A stretch of 33,229 nt of DNA. Origin: Tenacibaculum sp. Its GTDB lineage: Bacteria; Bacteroidota; Bacteroidia; Flavobacteriales; Flavobacteriaceae. Below the pieces are notes generated by a model. The model was not told the origin of the DNA, did not search any database, and saw nothing but the letters and a program-made list of their open reading frames with translations. Positions within the stretch are counted from its first letter, which is position 1; every line of letters starts with the position of its first letter. A program made the translations under genes and the position numbers. Of this stretch, positions 6,879 to 15,537 are shown piece by piece. The stretch lies in NCBI GenBank assembly GCA_020631475.1, contig JAHDHE010000015.1, positions 1 through 33,229 on the forward strand, given 5' to 3'.

Positions 6879-8054
6879 ATGAATTACATTTTATTTGATG
6901 GTGATGTTCGTACTGCATTATTACCATTTACATATACAAAACCAGTTGCCGATATTAGAGTAGGTATTTTAACTATTAGAGAAAAATGGGAAAAGTATTT
7001 AGGGTTAACAACTACCACAATTACAGAAGAATATCTTGAGGAGAAATATCCAATGGTTGAAATGGAAGAAAACGTGATGTTAAATGCATCATTTTTACCA
7101 ACGAAACCTTTGGTTGAAATGATTAAAAATTTAACTCAAAATCAAGCAATATTTAAAGGGGAAGATGTAATTGCTTTTTATACTGTACATACGCAAGATG
7201 AAGTAAATTTTACAAACTATGAGCAAATAGAATTTGAAGACGAATTAATTCAAATTAAAAATACTTGGGATATATTTTCACTTAATGATAAAGCTATTCG
7301 CGCAGATTTTGATTTAATAACAGAAGGAAGAGGATCAGCACCAATTCCAGAAACGGTAAATTGTGTAAAAAGAGAAGATATTTTTGTTGAAGAAGGAGCT
7401 AAATTAACTTTTGCGACTTTAAATGCAACAAACGGACCTATTTATATTGGTAAGAATGCTGAAATTATGGAAGGGGTAGTCGTAAGAGGAGCTTTAGCAA
7501 TGTGTGAAAGTTCTGTTTTAAAATTAGGAGCTAAAATATACGGAGCAACTACTTTAGGGCCTTATTGTAAAGTAGGAGGAGAGGTAAATAACTCTGTTTT
7601 AATGGGCTATTCAAATAAAGGACACGATGGGTTTTTAGGGAACTCAGTTTTAGGAGAATGGTGTAATATTGGAGCAGATAGTAATAATTCTAATTTAAAG
7701 AATAATTACGTTGAAGTTAAATTATGGAATTACGAAACTAGTCGTTTTGCGAAGACTGGATTACAGTTTTGTGGATTAATAATGGGAGATCATTCTAAAT
7801 GTGGAATAAACACGATGTTTAATACAGGTACTGTTGTTGGAGTTTCAGCTAACATTTTTGGTAGCGGATTTCCAAGAAATTTTGTACCGTCTTATAGTTG
7901 GGGTGGAGCTTCAGGGTTTACTGAATACAAAACAAATAAAGTTTTTGAAGTTGCCGAAGTTGTAATGAAAAGGCGTAATATAGAATTTGATGATAAAGAG
8001 AAAAAAATTCTAGAACACGTTTTTGAGGAAACTAAAAAACACAGAAATTATTAA
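6879..8054 (+). CDS. Alternative GlmU-family sugar nucleotidyltransferase/acetyltransferase
   Basis: 391 aa from the ATG at 6879. An in-frame ATG at 6858 would add MLQKNIN, but MNYILFDG is the family N-terminus as I recall it and the promoter argues for 6879. It matches the Bacteroidetes alternative GlmU family (TIGR03991 type), proposed to make UDP-GlcNAc for peptidoglycan and surface glycans. The N-terminal part (YILFDGDVRTALLPFTYTKP, then VADIRVGILTIREKWEKYLG) is a divergent nucleotidyltransferase-like domain without the classical GxGTRM loop. From about residue 160 a left-handed beta-helix begins, with hexapeptide-like turns (YIGKNAEIMEGVVVRG, LGAKIYGATTLGPYCKVGG). Cytosolic. It is monocistronic and ends at a shared terminator. 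Catalytic function is inferred from the family. Confidence 0.85.
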   Translation: MNYILFDGDVRTALLPFTYTKPVADIRVGILTIREKWEKYLGLTTTTITEEYLEEKYPMVEMEENVMLNASFLPTKPLVEMIKNLTQNQAIFKGEDVIAFYTVHTQDEVNFTNYEQIEFEDELIQIKNTWDIFSLNDKAIRADFDLITEGRGSAPIPETVNCVKREDIFVEEGAKLTFATLNATNGPIYIGKNAEIMEGVVVRGALAMCESSVLKLGAKIYGATTLGPYCKVGGEVNNSVLMGYSNKGHDGFLGNSVLGEWCNIGADSNNSNLKNNYVEVKLWNYETSRFAKTGLQFCGLIMGDHSKCGINTMFNTGTVVGVSANIFGSGFPRNFVPSYSWGGASGFTEYKTNKVFEVAEVVMKRRNIEFDDKEKKILEHVFEETKKHRNY

Positions 8055-8247
8055 ATAAAAGAGGCTGTCTGAAAAGACTTTTCGTCAGCTTTTCTACCGA
8101 AAAATTTTCTGTGACAGGCTCAGAAATTATAGAAAAACCATCATTTTTAAGTTAAAATGATGGTTTTTTGATGTTTTTAAAGAAGTGACCGAAAAATAAT
8201 CTAAATTTCATTTTTCGTTTTTACTTTTTAGACAGCCTCTTTTATTT
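8053..8247. repeat. 195-bp element with 18-bp terminal inverted repeats (MITE-like)
   Basis: AAATAAAAGAGGCTGTCT (8053-8070) and its exact complement (8230-8247) flank a stretch that fills almost the whole gap between two convergent genes. The similarity continues imperfectly a few bases inward. ACCGAAAAAT occurs twice inside (8096-8105 and 8188-8197), and a terminator hairpin sits in the centre. GAGGCTGTCT-type ends are known from Bacteroidetes insertion sequences, so a non-autonomous element is plausible. No target-site duplication is obvious, and the left arm includes the last bases of the upstream stop codon. Confidence 0.6.
8133..8168. terminator. Bidirectional terminator between convergent genes
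   Basis: AAAAACCATCATTTT (8133-8147) pairs perfectly with 8154-8168 around a 6-nt loop, with A and T runs on the two sides. It can end transcription of the glmU-like gene from the left and of the TonB receptor gene from the right. It lies at the centre of the inverted-repeat element. Confidence 0.85.
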
Positions 8248-10617
8248 TTAGAAACTAACTCTAAATACTAAGTTAGGAGTAATTCCTAAAGACACTCTAT
8301 CAACTTGTTCTAATCGATAAGTTATTTGGTTGTTAGAATTTACAACTGGTACCGATGTGTAAGTTCTATTAAGTAGATTTTTTTTATTAAAAATATTTAA
8401 AATAGAAAAACCTAACTTTCCTTTCCATCTTTTTGAAAAATTAAAAGAATAGGTTGCTGACCCATCAACTCTTTGGTAATTAGGTAAGCGTTTAGTGTTA
8501 ATATTATCAGTATCTAATATTATTAATGGAGAACCGGTATTAGGATCTATTATAAAATCATAAATAGGAGTGTAAGGATTACCAGTTCTATAGTTCCATC
8601 CGAGAGAAAATTCGTAATTCTTCAATTTATATGCGTGAGACCAAGAAAAGTAATTTGTAATATCATGATTTGCAGGGAAAAATTTGTTTTCTAAATCAAG
8701 AAATTTAAAACGATTTTTAGTGTGGGAATAGTTAATCCAAGTGCTATAATTGTTAAATCGTTTATTAATTAGAATGTCTAAACCAAAAATATATCCTTCG
8801 CCTCTAGAAAAATCGGTTGTTTGATCATTGTATCCATTTGTTTGTGAAGTCATACCACTAACAGTTTTTACGTAACGATCTATATCTATTTTCCAGTTGT
8901 TTTTGTTAAAGGAAAACCCGTAAGAAATTTGAAGACTTTTTTGAAGCGGTACATTGTCATTATTTACTTGTGCCCAAACTTGATTTTCTAAATCAAATCC
9001 TAAACTTGATGTTTGAAATTCAACTATTTGGCTAAGAGTTTGATGTTTTGTTTCGAAAGATCCCTTAAAAGAAAAATTTCTATTTAACTTTCTTTCTATA
9101 TACAATCGAGGTTCTAATACAGTTTTGTTAATTTTTGAAAAATAATTTAATCGTAATCCAGAATTTACTCTCCAATTATCGTTATCGTAAATATATTCTC
9201 CAAACAATGAATGAGTATTATTGGTACCCCCATCTTTTTGTGTAAAATTAGTTCTTTTTACATTTCTTAATTCTATGATATAATTTAAATTATACTTAGT
9301 TTCATTAGAGGTAAAATCATAACCAAAAAATAAATTAGTCTTGTTATTAATAGCATAGTTTAAACTATATGAAGCTCCAAAATCTTTAACTTGATTTGTT
9401 TTATTTGATTTATATACAAGAAAATTATCTAAATAATTATAATTACCAGCATAATCTAAATCAAAATTTGAGAAATAACTCTTAAAGTTGTGAGATAATT
9501 TTGATGATAATTTCTTTTCCCAAATAAAGCTAGCTCCATTGTTTTTTATATTTAAGTTATCTGTATAATTATCTTTATAAAATGGGATTTCGAATTTATT
9601 AAGTAGTTTATTTTTAGTGTATAAAAAACTAAAAGATAAAGATTCGTTTACTGAAGGTTTGTAAATTATTTTTGATGATAAATCCGAGAAGTAAAAATCG
9701 TTACTTCTTTTAAAAGAAATATTTTTATCAAGAATATTTCTTTCTTGGCTAGCATTAAAAGTTTGGAAAACTCGATCAGATAATTTGTTAAATGTAAAAG
9801 ATTTTAAAATATCTGTGAACGATCTTCTACCAGAAATGGTTATTGCTAATTTTTTTGAAACAGGGATTCTAAAAAAAGCATCGGCATGAGTCATATTAAA
9901 CCCAAATCCACCTGAAGTTTTATTAGGTATGTTATCTTCTGTTGTAATATCAATTACTCCAGAAACTCTATTTCCATAGCGAGCTTGTGTACCACTTTTT
10001 GATAAAATAATTTCTTTTGTTGTATAGGGGTTAAAAGCCGATAAACTTCCAAAAAAATGTCCAGAGTAATACATTTTAATTCCATCCCAATATACTAAGT
10101 TTTGATCTGGAGTTCCACCTCGAATAAAAATTCCTGAAGCAGTTTCATTAGGGCTCTGTACTCCTGGAATTATTTTTAAACTTTCTAAAACATCTGGCTC
10201 TGTTAAACCAGGTAAAACACCAAGTTTTTGAGGTAAAACGGATATAGATCCGTTTTTTTTCTTATTAATTCCTGAGGTTACATAATTGCTAATTTGTACT
10301 TCGTTTAATAAATTATAATTTTTATTAAGTTCATTTACTGTTATGTAATAATATCGTTTTGTTACTTGATTAAATTTAATTGAAGATTGATTTTCAATCT
10401 CAAAAATTAAAGTTTCTAATGAACATTCTTTTTGCTGAAAAGAGAAATATACATTTTCTGTAAGCTTTGCATCAAAAGAAAACTTCACCTTAAAATTAGA
10501 CTCTACGTTTTTTATAACGTCTAATAAAGGTGTGTTTAAAAAAGCAATGTCTATTTTTTCTTGTGAAAAAATAGACATTGCTAAGCATATAAAAAGTATA
10601 CTTAATTTTTGCTTCAT
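8248..10617 (-). CDS. TonB-dependent outer-membrane receptor with STN signalling domain (FecA-like)
   Basis: 789 aa. A signal peptide (MKQKLSILFICLAMSIFSQ) precedes a secretin/TonB short N-terminal domain (residues ~20-95, IDIAFLNTPLLDVIKNVESN), the part that talks to a FecR anti-sigma factor. The plug follows at about 105-235 (LPGLTEPDVLESLKIIPGV, GIFIRGGTPDQNLVYWDGI, YGNRVSGVIDITT). The remaining ~550 residues are aromatic-rich beta strands ending in LVFRVSF, a typical barrel C-terminus. Its ATG shares one base with the TAA of the fecR-like gene, so the two are translationally coupled. No SusD-like partner or siderophore genes lie nearby, so the ligand is unknown. It is shorter than SusC proteins and lacks the usual carboxypeptidase-like domain. 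Confidence 0.92.
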   Translation of the reverse strand: MKQKLSILFICLAMSIFSQEKIDIAFLNTPLLDVIKNVESNFKVKFSFDAKLTENVYFSFQQKECSLETLIFEIENQSSIKFNQVTKRYYYITVNELNKNYNLLNEVQISNYVTSGINKKKNGSISVLPQKLGVLPGLTEPDVLESLKIIPGVQSPNETASGIFIRGGTPDQNLVYWDGIKMYYSGHFFGSLSAFNPYTTKEIILSKSGTQARYGNRVSGVIDITTEDNIPNKTSGGFGFNMTHADAFFRIPVSKKLAITISGRRSFTDILKSFTFNKLSDRVFQTFNASQERNILDKNISFKRSNDFYFSDLSSKIIYKPSVNESLSFSFLYTKNKLLNKFEIPFYKDNYTDNLNIKNNGASFIWEKKLSSKLSHNFKSYFSNFDLDYAGNYNYLDNFLVYKSNKTNQVKDFGASYSLNYAINNKTNLFFGYDFTSNETKYNLNYIIELRNVKRTNFTQKDGGTNNTHSLFGEYIYDNDNWRVNSGLRLNYFSKINKTVLEPRLYIERKLNRNFSFKGSFETKHQTLSQIVEFQTSSLGFDLENQVWAQVNNDNVPLQKSLQISYGFSFNKNNWKIDIDRYVKTVSGMTSQTNGYNDQTTDFSRGEGYIFGLDILINKRFNNYSTWINYSHTKNRFKFLDLENKFFPANHDITNYFSWSHAYKLKNYEFSLGWNYRTGNPYTPIYDFIIDPNTGSPLIILDTDNINTKRLPNYQRVDGSATYSFNFSKRWKGKLGFSILNIFNKKNLLNRTYTSVPVVNSNNQITYRLEQVDRVSLGITPNLVFRVSF

Positions 10618-11534
10618 TAATTATATGTTAATACAACTGAACTATTTTTTGCTAATGTAAAAGAAATTTTCATTGGAGCAAAAACTGTTTTCAATGCTAT
10701 ATTAACATTTTTATGTGTAAAAGTACCTGTAAACCTTTTTTCAATATCAATTTTAGAAGTATCAAACTTTAAATTGTATTGTTTTTGTAAGGCTATAATT
10801 ACTTGATTTAAAGGAGTGTTATTGAAGCTGCTTTCTCCATTTAACCACGTTGGATTTTGCTCTGAAAAATCCCAACTTTCATTTTTATTATTATAAGCTC
10901 TGTAGGCTTTTCCTTGTGTTAAAATAATTTCATGGTTGTTTTTTGTAGAAAAAGTTTTTACTTTTCCTTCAAAACAATGTACTTCAAAAAAGTTTTTTGT
11001 TGAATTTACAGTAAATTTAGTACCTAATACAGTAACATTTCCTTCATTAGTATTTACAGTGAAAGATTTTCCTTTTTCAACTTCAAAATAAGCTTCTCCT
11101 TCTAAATTTAAATTTCGATTATTTTCCCAATTATTTTTTTTGTAAGTTAATTTTGAATTGGGTGATAAATGTACTTTAGAATTATCTGGTAATGTAACCG
11201 TTATTTGTTCTCCATAAAGAGTTTCAAAAGTTGATGTTCTATTTTTATTTATAAAAAATAAAGAGAAAAGTAATAATATAGACGCTGCTGCACTATACAT
11301 CCAATTAGAAGAAAGTTTAAAAACTTTTTTTCTTTTTTGAATAGTACTATTATTAATGCGTTTAAAAACTTCTGATTGATTGTAATCAGGTGCTTTTAAT
11401 TTTAATGAAGCATCATTTATAGCTTTAAATTGATGATATTCTTCAGATTGCTGAAATTTTTCCAACTCTTCAGTAGATAAGTCATTGGCGACCCATCTAG
11501 CTAAAAAATTATCATCTTTATAATTGTATTTCAT
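10617..11534 (-). CDS. FecR-family anti-sigma factor
   Basis: 305 aa. Cytoplasmic N-terminal ~75 residues (FLARWVANDLSTEELEKFQQ) should hold the sigma factor. A single membrane span follows at about 77-96 (WMYSAAASILLLFSLFFI). The periplasmic FecR domain starts with TLYGEQITVTLPDNSKVHLS and continues through EGEAYFEVEKGKSFTV and TVLGTKFTVNS. The last ~70 residues (NNTPLNQVIIALQKQYNLKF) form the DUF4974 / STN-like C-terminal domain usual in Bacteroidetes. It would receive the signal from the TonB receptor encoded just downstream and release or activate the sigma factor encoded 73 bases upstream. The order sigma, FecR, receptor is the standard cassette. Confidence 0.92.
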   Translation of the reverse strand: MKYNYKDDNFLARWVANDLSTEELEKFQQSEEYHQFKAINDASLKLKAPDYNQSEVFKRINNSTIQKRKKVFKLSSNWMYSAAASILLLFSLFFINKNRTSTFETLYGEQITVTLPDNSKVHLSPNSKLTYKKNNWENNRNLNLEGEAYFEVEKGKSFTVNTNEGNVTVLGTKFTVNSTKNFFEVHCFEGKVKTFSTKNNHEIILTQGKAYRAYNNKNESWDFSEQNPTWLNGESSFNNTPLNQVIIALQKQYNLKFDTSKIDIEKRFTGTFTHKNVNIALKTVFAPMKISFTLAKNSSVVLTYN

Positions 11535-11607
11535 TTTCTTAATTTATTCTTGCTATTTGTATTAATAACACTTAAAATATTAATTACCCTACTTAAAATA
11601 AAACTTT

Positions 11608-12126
11608 TTAAATTTTGCCTATTTTATCTCTAAGTGTAAGTAAAGCTTTACTCATTCTTTTTTCTACAGCTTTAATTGAAATTCCAGTAATTTCTGCTAT
11701 TTCAGCATATTTTTTCTTGTCAATTCTACTTAAAAGAAAAACTTCACGTTGTTTTTCTGGTAAATCAGCAATTGCCTTTTTAAGTTTTACATAAAACTCT
11801 TCTTCTTCTAATATAAATTGAGGAGTTTCATTGGTGCTATCAGGAGCAACACTTCTTTTTTGATGTTGTAAGACTACTTTTTTATGCGCTACTTCATTTA
11901 AAAAACGATTATTAGCAACAGTGTATAAAAAAGACTTAGCTTTTTCAAAAACTATTTTTGCGCAATTGTCCCAAAGTTTTATGTATGCTTCTTGAACGAT
12001 ATCTTCAGCTTGCTGTGTATCGCCACACTTATAGTAAATGTAGTTTCTTAAAGTTTGTGAGTGTTGGTTAAATATTAGTTCGAAATTCTTTTGCTCACAA
12101 ACAGTTTTTGTAGGGTCTTTACTCAT
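11608..12126 (-). CDS. ECF RNA polymerase sigma factor (FecI-like)
   Basis: 172 aa with the two ECF domains. Region 2 covers about residues 15-80 (LIFNQHSQTLRNYIYYKCGD, QQAEDIVQEAYIKLWDN) and binds core RNA polymerase and the -10 region. Region 4 covers about 113-168 (LPEKQREVFLLSRIDKKKYA, EIAEITGISIKAVEKRMSKA) with the helix-turn-helix that reads the -35 element. There is no region 3 or C-terminal extension. It is followed by the FecR-like gene, its presumed partner, and likely drives transcription of the receptor gene in response to ligand. A TAnnTTTG-type element sits 20 bases upstream of the ATG. The gene begins 63 bases after the M14 peptidase gene ends. Confidence 0.92.
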   Translation of the reverse strand: MSKDPTKTVCEQKNFELIFNQHSQTLRNYIYYKCGDTQQAEDIVQEAYIKLWDNCAKIVFEKAKSFLYTVANNRFLNEVAHKKVVLQHQKRSVAPDSTNETPQFILEEEEFYVKLKKAIADLPEKQREVFLLSRIDKKKYAEIAEITGISIKAVEKRMSKALLTLRDKIGKI

Positions 12127-12145
12127 TAGTACTTTTCTAATATGT

Positions 12146-12153
12146 CAAAAATA
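12146..12153 (-). promoter_or_regulatory. Candidate -7 element of the sigma factor gene
   Basis: On the minus strand TATTTTTG fits TAnnTTTG and would give a leader of roughly 15 bases before the ATG. No TTG stands 17-20 bases further upstream (TTT is closest), so only half of the consensus is present. Confidence 0.4.
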
Positions 12154-12189
12154 TGAATAAAAGATTATATATAAATAGTTTAAGTGATA

Positions 12190-13935
12190 TTAGTGTATTT
12201 TATAAATAGGTAATTGCAGATGTGCTTTTTCGTAATGTGGTGTTTGTTTGTAAATCCAATACAATTGTTTTTGTGGATTTTCAGCAAACTCTTTATCAGA
12301 TTTAAGTTTTTCTTTGAATTGTTTTTCTGCAAGAGGGTTTTCTTTAAGAAACTGTTCTGCAATATCTTCAAAAACATAAGCAGAATACCCTTCTTTTTGT
12401 TGAAGAATAGTATCGAAAAAATTCCAGTTAAAAAAAGAATCTTTGGCTTCAGGTTCCAATGTTTCTATAATATATCGTATTCCTTTTTGATTTGTAGAAA
12501 TGTAAATATCACCTTTTTTTAAGTGAACTTCTTTTTTAGTTTTTTTAATATTTGTATTGTAATGAAGATAATGCCCTTCGTAAGCAGTTTTTGAAGTTTC
12601 ATAACTGTTAATATGATGTACTTCTACATTAATTAAAGTGTCAGATTTTAAACGAACAAATTTAATGTTATTGTTTTTAAGTCGCTCTACAATTTTATGC
12701 CAACCTTGTTGTAATATATAGGCTTTTGGAATTTTGATTTCTTTTGTTGAAACAAAGTTATTGTAATAGTTAATTTCTTTAGTATAAGGTTTGCTTTTGT
12801 CGTAAAATAAACGACTTCCACTGGTAATTTTACTAGGAATATAAGTACCTTCATAACCTTTAAAATTAATTTTTGTAGGATTTCCTTTATCTACTTTAAA
12901 TTTTATAGGATATGTTTTTTTTGCTAATATTTCATTAATCGAATTTTCACGTAACTTTTTAATAGTAGTAGAATTTTCTTGAGAAAAATTTATAGTAGAA
13001 AGTAAAAGTTCGTAAGTTTGTGTTACTCTTGTTTTGTAGGGTTTTAACATGTGGGTTTCTACCATTAACCCCAAAGTGTTAAATAGGGTAGTGTAACCAG
13101 TTGAATATCTTGGTGAATCGAAAAATTGAGACCATCCTTTTTCAGGTGTTGTACCCCAAACATTTACATACGGGGTAATGTCGATTTGTTTTTTTGCTAA
13201 CGATTCTTCTATTTTAGGACGCATTTCATTTTCTAAAAACTCTCCTAAATTACCACCTAATTTGTTATGTTGGGTAAATAAATGTGTGATTGCATATTGA
13301 TAATCAGCCCCATTACTTACATGGTTGTCAATAAAAATATCAGGGTCTATCGTGTGAAATATTTCTGCAAATGCAGCAGCGTTTTTTGTGTCTTGTTTTA
13401 TAAAATCTCTGTTTAAATCGTAATTACGCGAATTACCTCTAAAACCATATTCTTTAGGTCCGTTTTGATTTGCTCTTGTATGCGAATTTCTATTTAAAGA
13501 ACCACCAATATTATAAACAGGAATAACAGCGATTAATGAATTAGAATATGATTTTTTTAATGAATCATTCTGAACAATATCTCTGAATAATAACATTGAC
13601 GCATCTATTCCGTCTGATTCTCCAGGATGAATTCCATTATTAATAAGTACTTTGTTTTTAGTTGATTTTTTAATTTCATCTAAATTAGTTTTTCCATCAG
13701 AATTAAATACAATTAAGTGTAATGGTTTACCAGAATCTGTTTCACCGATTTCAAACAACGAAATTTCATTGTATGATTGATGTAATTTCTTGTAAAAAGA
13801 AATTACATCTTTGTATTCAGGTGTTTCAGTACCGTTCGATTTTTCAAAAAGAGTTGTAAAATCGATTTTTTCATCTTTTTTAGAAGAACAAGCTACTAAA
13901 ATGATAATAAAAAAAAGGGAAGTGATTTTTTTCAT
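12190..13935 (-). CDS. M14-family zinc carboxypeptidase, lipoprotein
   Basis: 581 aa. The lipobox (ILVAC, Cys16) predicts a lipid-anchored envelope or surface enzyme. Zinc ligands are visible: HPGE (His103, Glu106) and DNH (His205). NYDLNRDF (Arg176) supplies the substrate carboxylate pocket, and Glu293 in VETHMLKPY is placed as the general base, so it looks active. ETDSGKPLHLIVF just before the HPGE motif is typical of the family. The C-terminal ~260 residues are a poorly defined region with predicted beta strands. The gene starts 3 bases after coaD, so it is probably transcribed with ddl and coaD, although its role in nutrition or cell-wall peptide processing is not evident from that. Confidence 0.88.
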   Translation of the reverse strand: MKKITSLFFIIILVACSSKKDEKIDFTTLFEKSNGTETPEYKDVISFYKKLHQSYNEISLFEIGETDSGKPLHLIVFNSDGKTNLDEIKKSTKNKVLINNGIHPGESDGIDASMLLFRDIVQNDSLKKSYSNSLIAVIPVYNIGGSLNRNSHTRANQNGPKEYGFRGNSRNYDLNRDFIKQDTKNAAAFAEIFHTIDPDIFIDNHVSNGADYQYAITHLFTQHNKLGGNLGEFLENEMRPKIEESLAKKQIDITPYVNVWGTTPEKGWSQFFDSPRYSTGYTTLFNTLGLMVETHMLKPYKTRVTQTYELLLSTINFSQENSTTIKKLRENSINEILAKKTYPIKFKVDKGNPTKINFKGYEGTYIPSKITSGSRLFYDKSKPYTKEINYYNNFVSTKEIKIPKAYILQQGWHKIVERLKNNNIKFVRLKSDTLINVEVHHINSYETSKTAYEGHYLHYNTNIKKTKKEVHLKKGDIYISTNQKGIRYIIETLEPEAKDSFFNWNFFDTILQQKEGYSAYVFEDIAEQFLKENPLAEKQFKEKLKSDKEFAENPQKQLYWIYKQTPHYEKAHLQLPIYKIH

Positions 13936-13938
13936 TGA

Positions 13939-14403
13939 TTAAAAATCAAATTTAGTTGAAACTGAATTAGGAATTAACTCAGAAGCATCACCACCGTTTC
14001 GCATAATATCTCTAACAATTGATGAGCTTATAAATGAAGTGTCTGCACTGGTTAAAAGAAAAACAGTTTCTATACCTGATAATTTTCTGTTGGTTTGAGC
14101 AATTGCTTTTTCAAACTCAAAGTCAGCAGGATTTCTTAAGCCTCTTAAAATAAAGTCAGCATCAATTTTTTTACAATAATCAACAGTTAAACCAGTATAG
14201 GTTTTTACAGAAATTTTATCGTCTCCAAAAAAAGCATTTTCAATAAATTTTTTACGTTCTTCGATAGAGAACATGTATTTTTTTTTAGCGTTTACACCAA
14301 TAGCAATAATAATCTCGTCAAAAAGAGGAATGGCTCTTTTAATAATATCTACATGCCCTAAGGTAATAGGGTCAAATGACCCTGGAAAAACTGCTCTTTT
14401 CAT
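13939..14403 (-). CDS. coaD: Phosphopantetheine adenylyltransferase
   Basis: 154 aa, the normal CoaD length. It joins ATP and 4'-phosphopantetheine to dephospho-CoA, the fourth step of CoA synthesis. The nucleotidyltransferase signature GSFDPITLGH (residues 8-17, with the catalytic His17) is complete. The central RGLRNPADFEFE and the C-terminal TSFISSSIVRDI (the SSxxR ATP loop) are also present. Cytosolic. It lies 4 bases downstream of ddl and 3 bases upstream of the M14 peptidase gene, giving a tight operon. The ddl-coaD pairing recurs in Bacteroidetes genomes as far as I recall. Confidence 0.96.
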   Translation of the reverse strand: MKRAVFPGSFDPITLGHVDIIKRAIPLFDEIIIAIGVNAKKKYMFSIEERKKFIENAFFGDDKISVKTYTGLTVDYCKKIDADFILRGLRNPADFEFEKAIAQTNRKLSGIETVFLLTSADTSFISSSIVRDIMRNGGDASELIPNSVSTKFDF

Positions 14404-14407
14404 AAGT

Positions 14408-15385
14408 TTAATTATTTAAAGCCATTTGTATTGCATTGTCAAATAACTCTGTTAATGTTATGCCTGCGTAATTGGCTTGCTGTGGTAAAATACTCGCTTC
14501 TGTTAAACCAGGAACGGTATTCATTTCTAAGAAATGCGGAACATCATTCACAAAAATATATTCAGAGCGAGAAAATCCGCTCATATTTAAAATTTCGTAA
14601 ACCTGTTTTGCTATTTTAGTAACACTTTCCTCTTGTTTTTGAGTTAAGCGAGCTGGGGTGATTTCTTGCGATTTCCCTTCGTATTTCGCTTCGTAATCAA
14701 AGAAATCATTTTCTGAAACAATCTCTGTAATAGGTAAAACTTTGGTTTCTCCTTTATATTGAATAACTCCAACTGATACCTCAGTTCCGTCTAAAAAACT
14801 TTCAATTAATATTTCTGAATCTTCTGCATAAGCAACGTTTAAAGCAGGAATTAATTCTTCTTTTGTATGTACTTTAGAAATACCAAAACTAGAACCCGCA
14901 TTATTTGGTTTTACAAAACAAGGTAGTCCTACTTTTTTGATAATTTCATCTTCGTTAATTTCATCTCCTTGGTTTAAATAAACAGAAGTTGCTGCAGGAA
15001 TTCCGTACTGTTTTACCACACTAAGTGTGTCACGTTTGTTAAATGTTAGCGCCATTTGGTAAAACGGGGCAGAAGTATGTTTTAGTCCAATTAAATCAAA
15101 ATAAGCTAAAATGGTTCCGTCTTCTCCAGGTGTTCCGTGAATAGCGTTAAAAACACAATCGAAAGTAATTTTTTTGCCAGCTATTTTCGTAGAAAAATCA
15201 TGTTTGTTTATTGCGTGTTCCACATTATTATCATCAACTAAAACCCATTTATCTTTTAAAATATGAACTTTAAAAACATTATATTTTTCTTTGTTCAAAT
15301 GTTTGTAAACAACAGCACCACTTTTTAAAGATATTTCTATTTCAGAGGAATATCCTCCCATAATAATAGCTATGTTTTGTTTCAC
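14408..15385 (-). CDS. ddl: D-alanine--D-alanine ligase
   Basis: 325 aa ATP-grasp enzyme making D-Ala-D-Ala for peptidoglycan. The N-terminus has IAIIMGGYSSEIEISLKSG, with the Gly-rich loop and active-site Glu. The centre has CVFNAIHGTPGEDG and LPCFVKPNNAGSSFGISKV with the ATP-binding Lys. The C-terminus has SRSEYIFVNDVPHFLEMNTV and PGLTEASILPQQA with the metal-binding Glu and Asn. The only suitable start is GTG at 15383-15385, which is uncommon in this window. The gene leads the ddl-coaD-peptidase operon and is divergent from the PASTA-rluD pair. Confidence 0.96.
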   Translation of the reverse strand: MKQNIAIIMGGYSSEIEISLKSGAVVYKHLNKEKYNVFKVHILKDKWVLVDDNNVEHAINKHDFSTKIAGKKITFDCVFNAIHGTPGEDGTILAYFDLIGLKHTSAPFYQMALTFNKRDTLSVVKQYGIPAATSVYLNQGDEINEDEIIKKVGLPCFVKPNNAGSSFGISKVHTKEELIPALNVAYAEDSEILIESFLDGTEVSVGVIQYKGETKVLPITEIVSENDFFDYEAKYEGKSQEITPARLTQKQEESVTKIAKQVYEILNMSGFSRSEYIFVNDVPHFLEMNTVPGLTEASILPQQANYAGITLTELFDNAIQMALNN

Positions 15386-15446
15386 TTTACTATTTTTAAA
15401 TTACTTTTTAATTATTGATTTGTAAAATACTTTACGACGAATTATA

Positions 15447-15454
15447 CAAACTTA
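15447..15454 (-). promoter_or_regulatory. Candidate -7 element for the ddl operon
   Basis: On the minus strand TAAGTTTG fits TAnnTTTG about 60 bases upstream of the ddl GTG start. No TTG is found 17-20 bases further upstream, so this is a half match. Confidence 0.35.
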
Positions 15455-15507
15455 CCAAAAAAACTCGTTTATGAGTTGATGAATTAAAAATAGTAATATT
15501 TTTACTG

Positions 15508-15515
15508 TAAATTTG
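15508..15515 (+). promoter_or_regulatory. Candidate -7 element for the PASTA-rluD operon
   Basis: TAAATTTG at 15508-15515 fits TAnnTTTG and lies 22 bases before the ATG of the PASTA gene. The nearest upstream TTG (15476-15478) is 29 bases away, too far for a standard promoter, so the -33 half is weak. Confidence 0.4.
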
Positions 15516-15537
15516 TGCCATCTTACAAAAAAATAAT

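Noticed and set aside
12180..12522. Open frames on both strands overlapping the end of the M14 peptidase gene
   Set aside because: Both are Phe/Lys/Asn-rich low-complexity translations in the shadow of a clearly coding frame.
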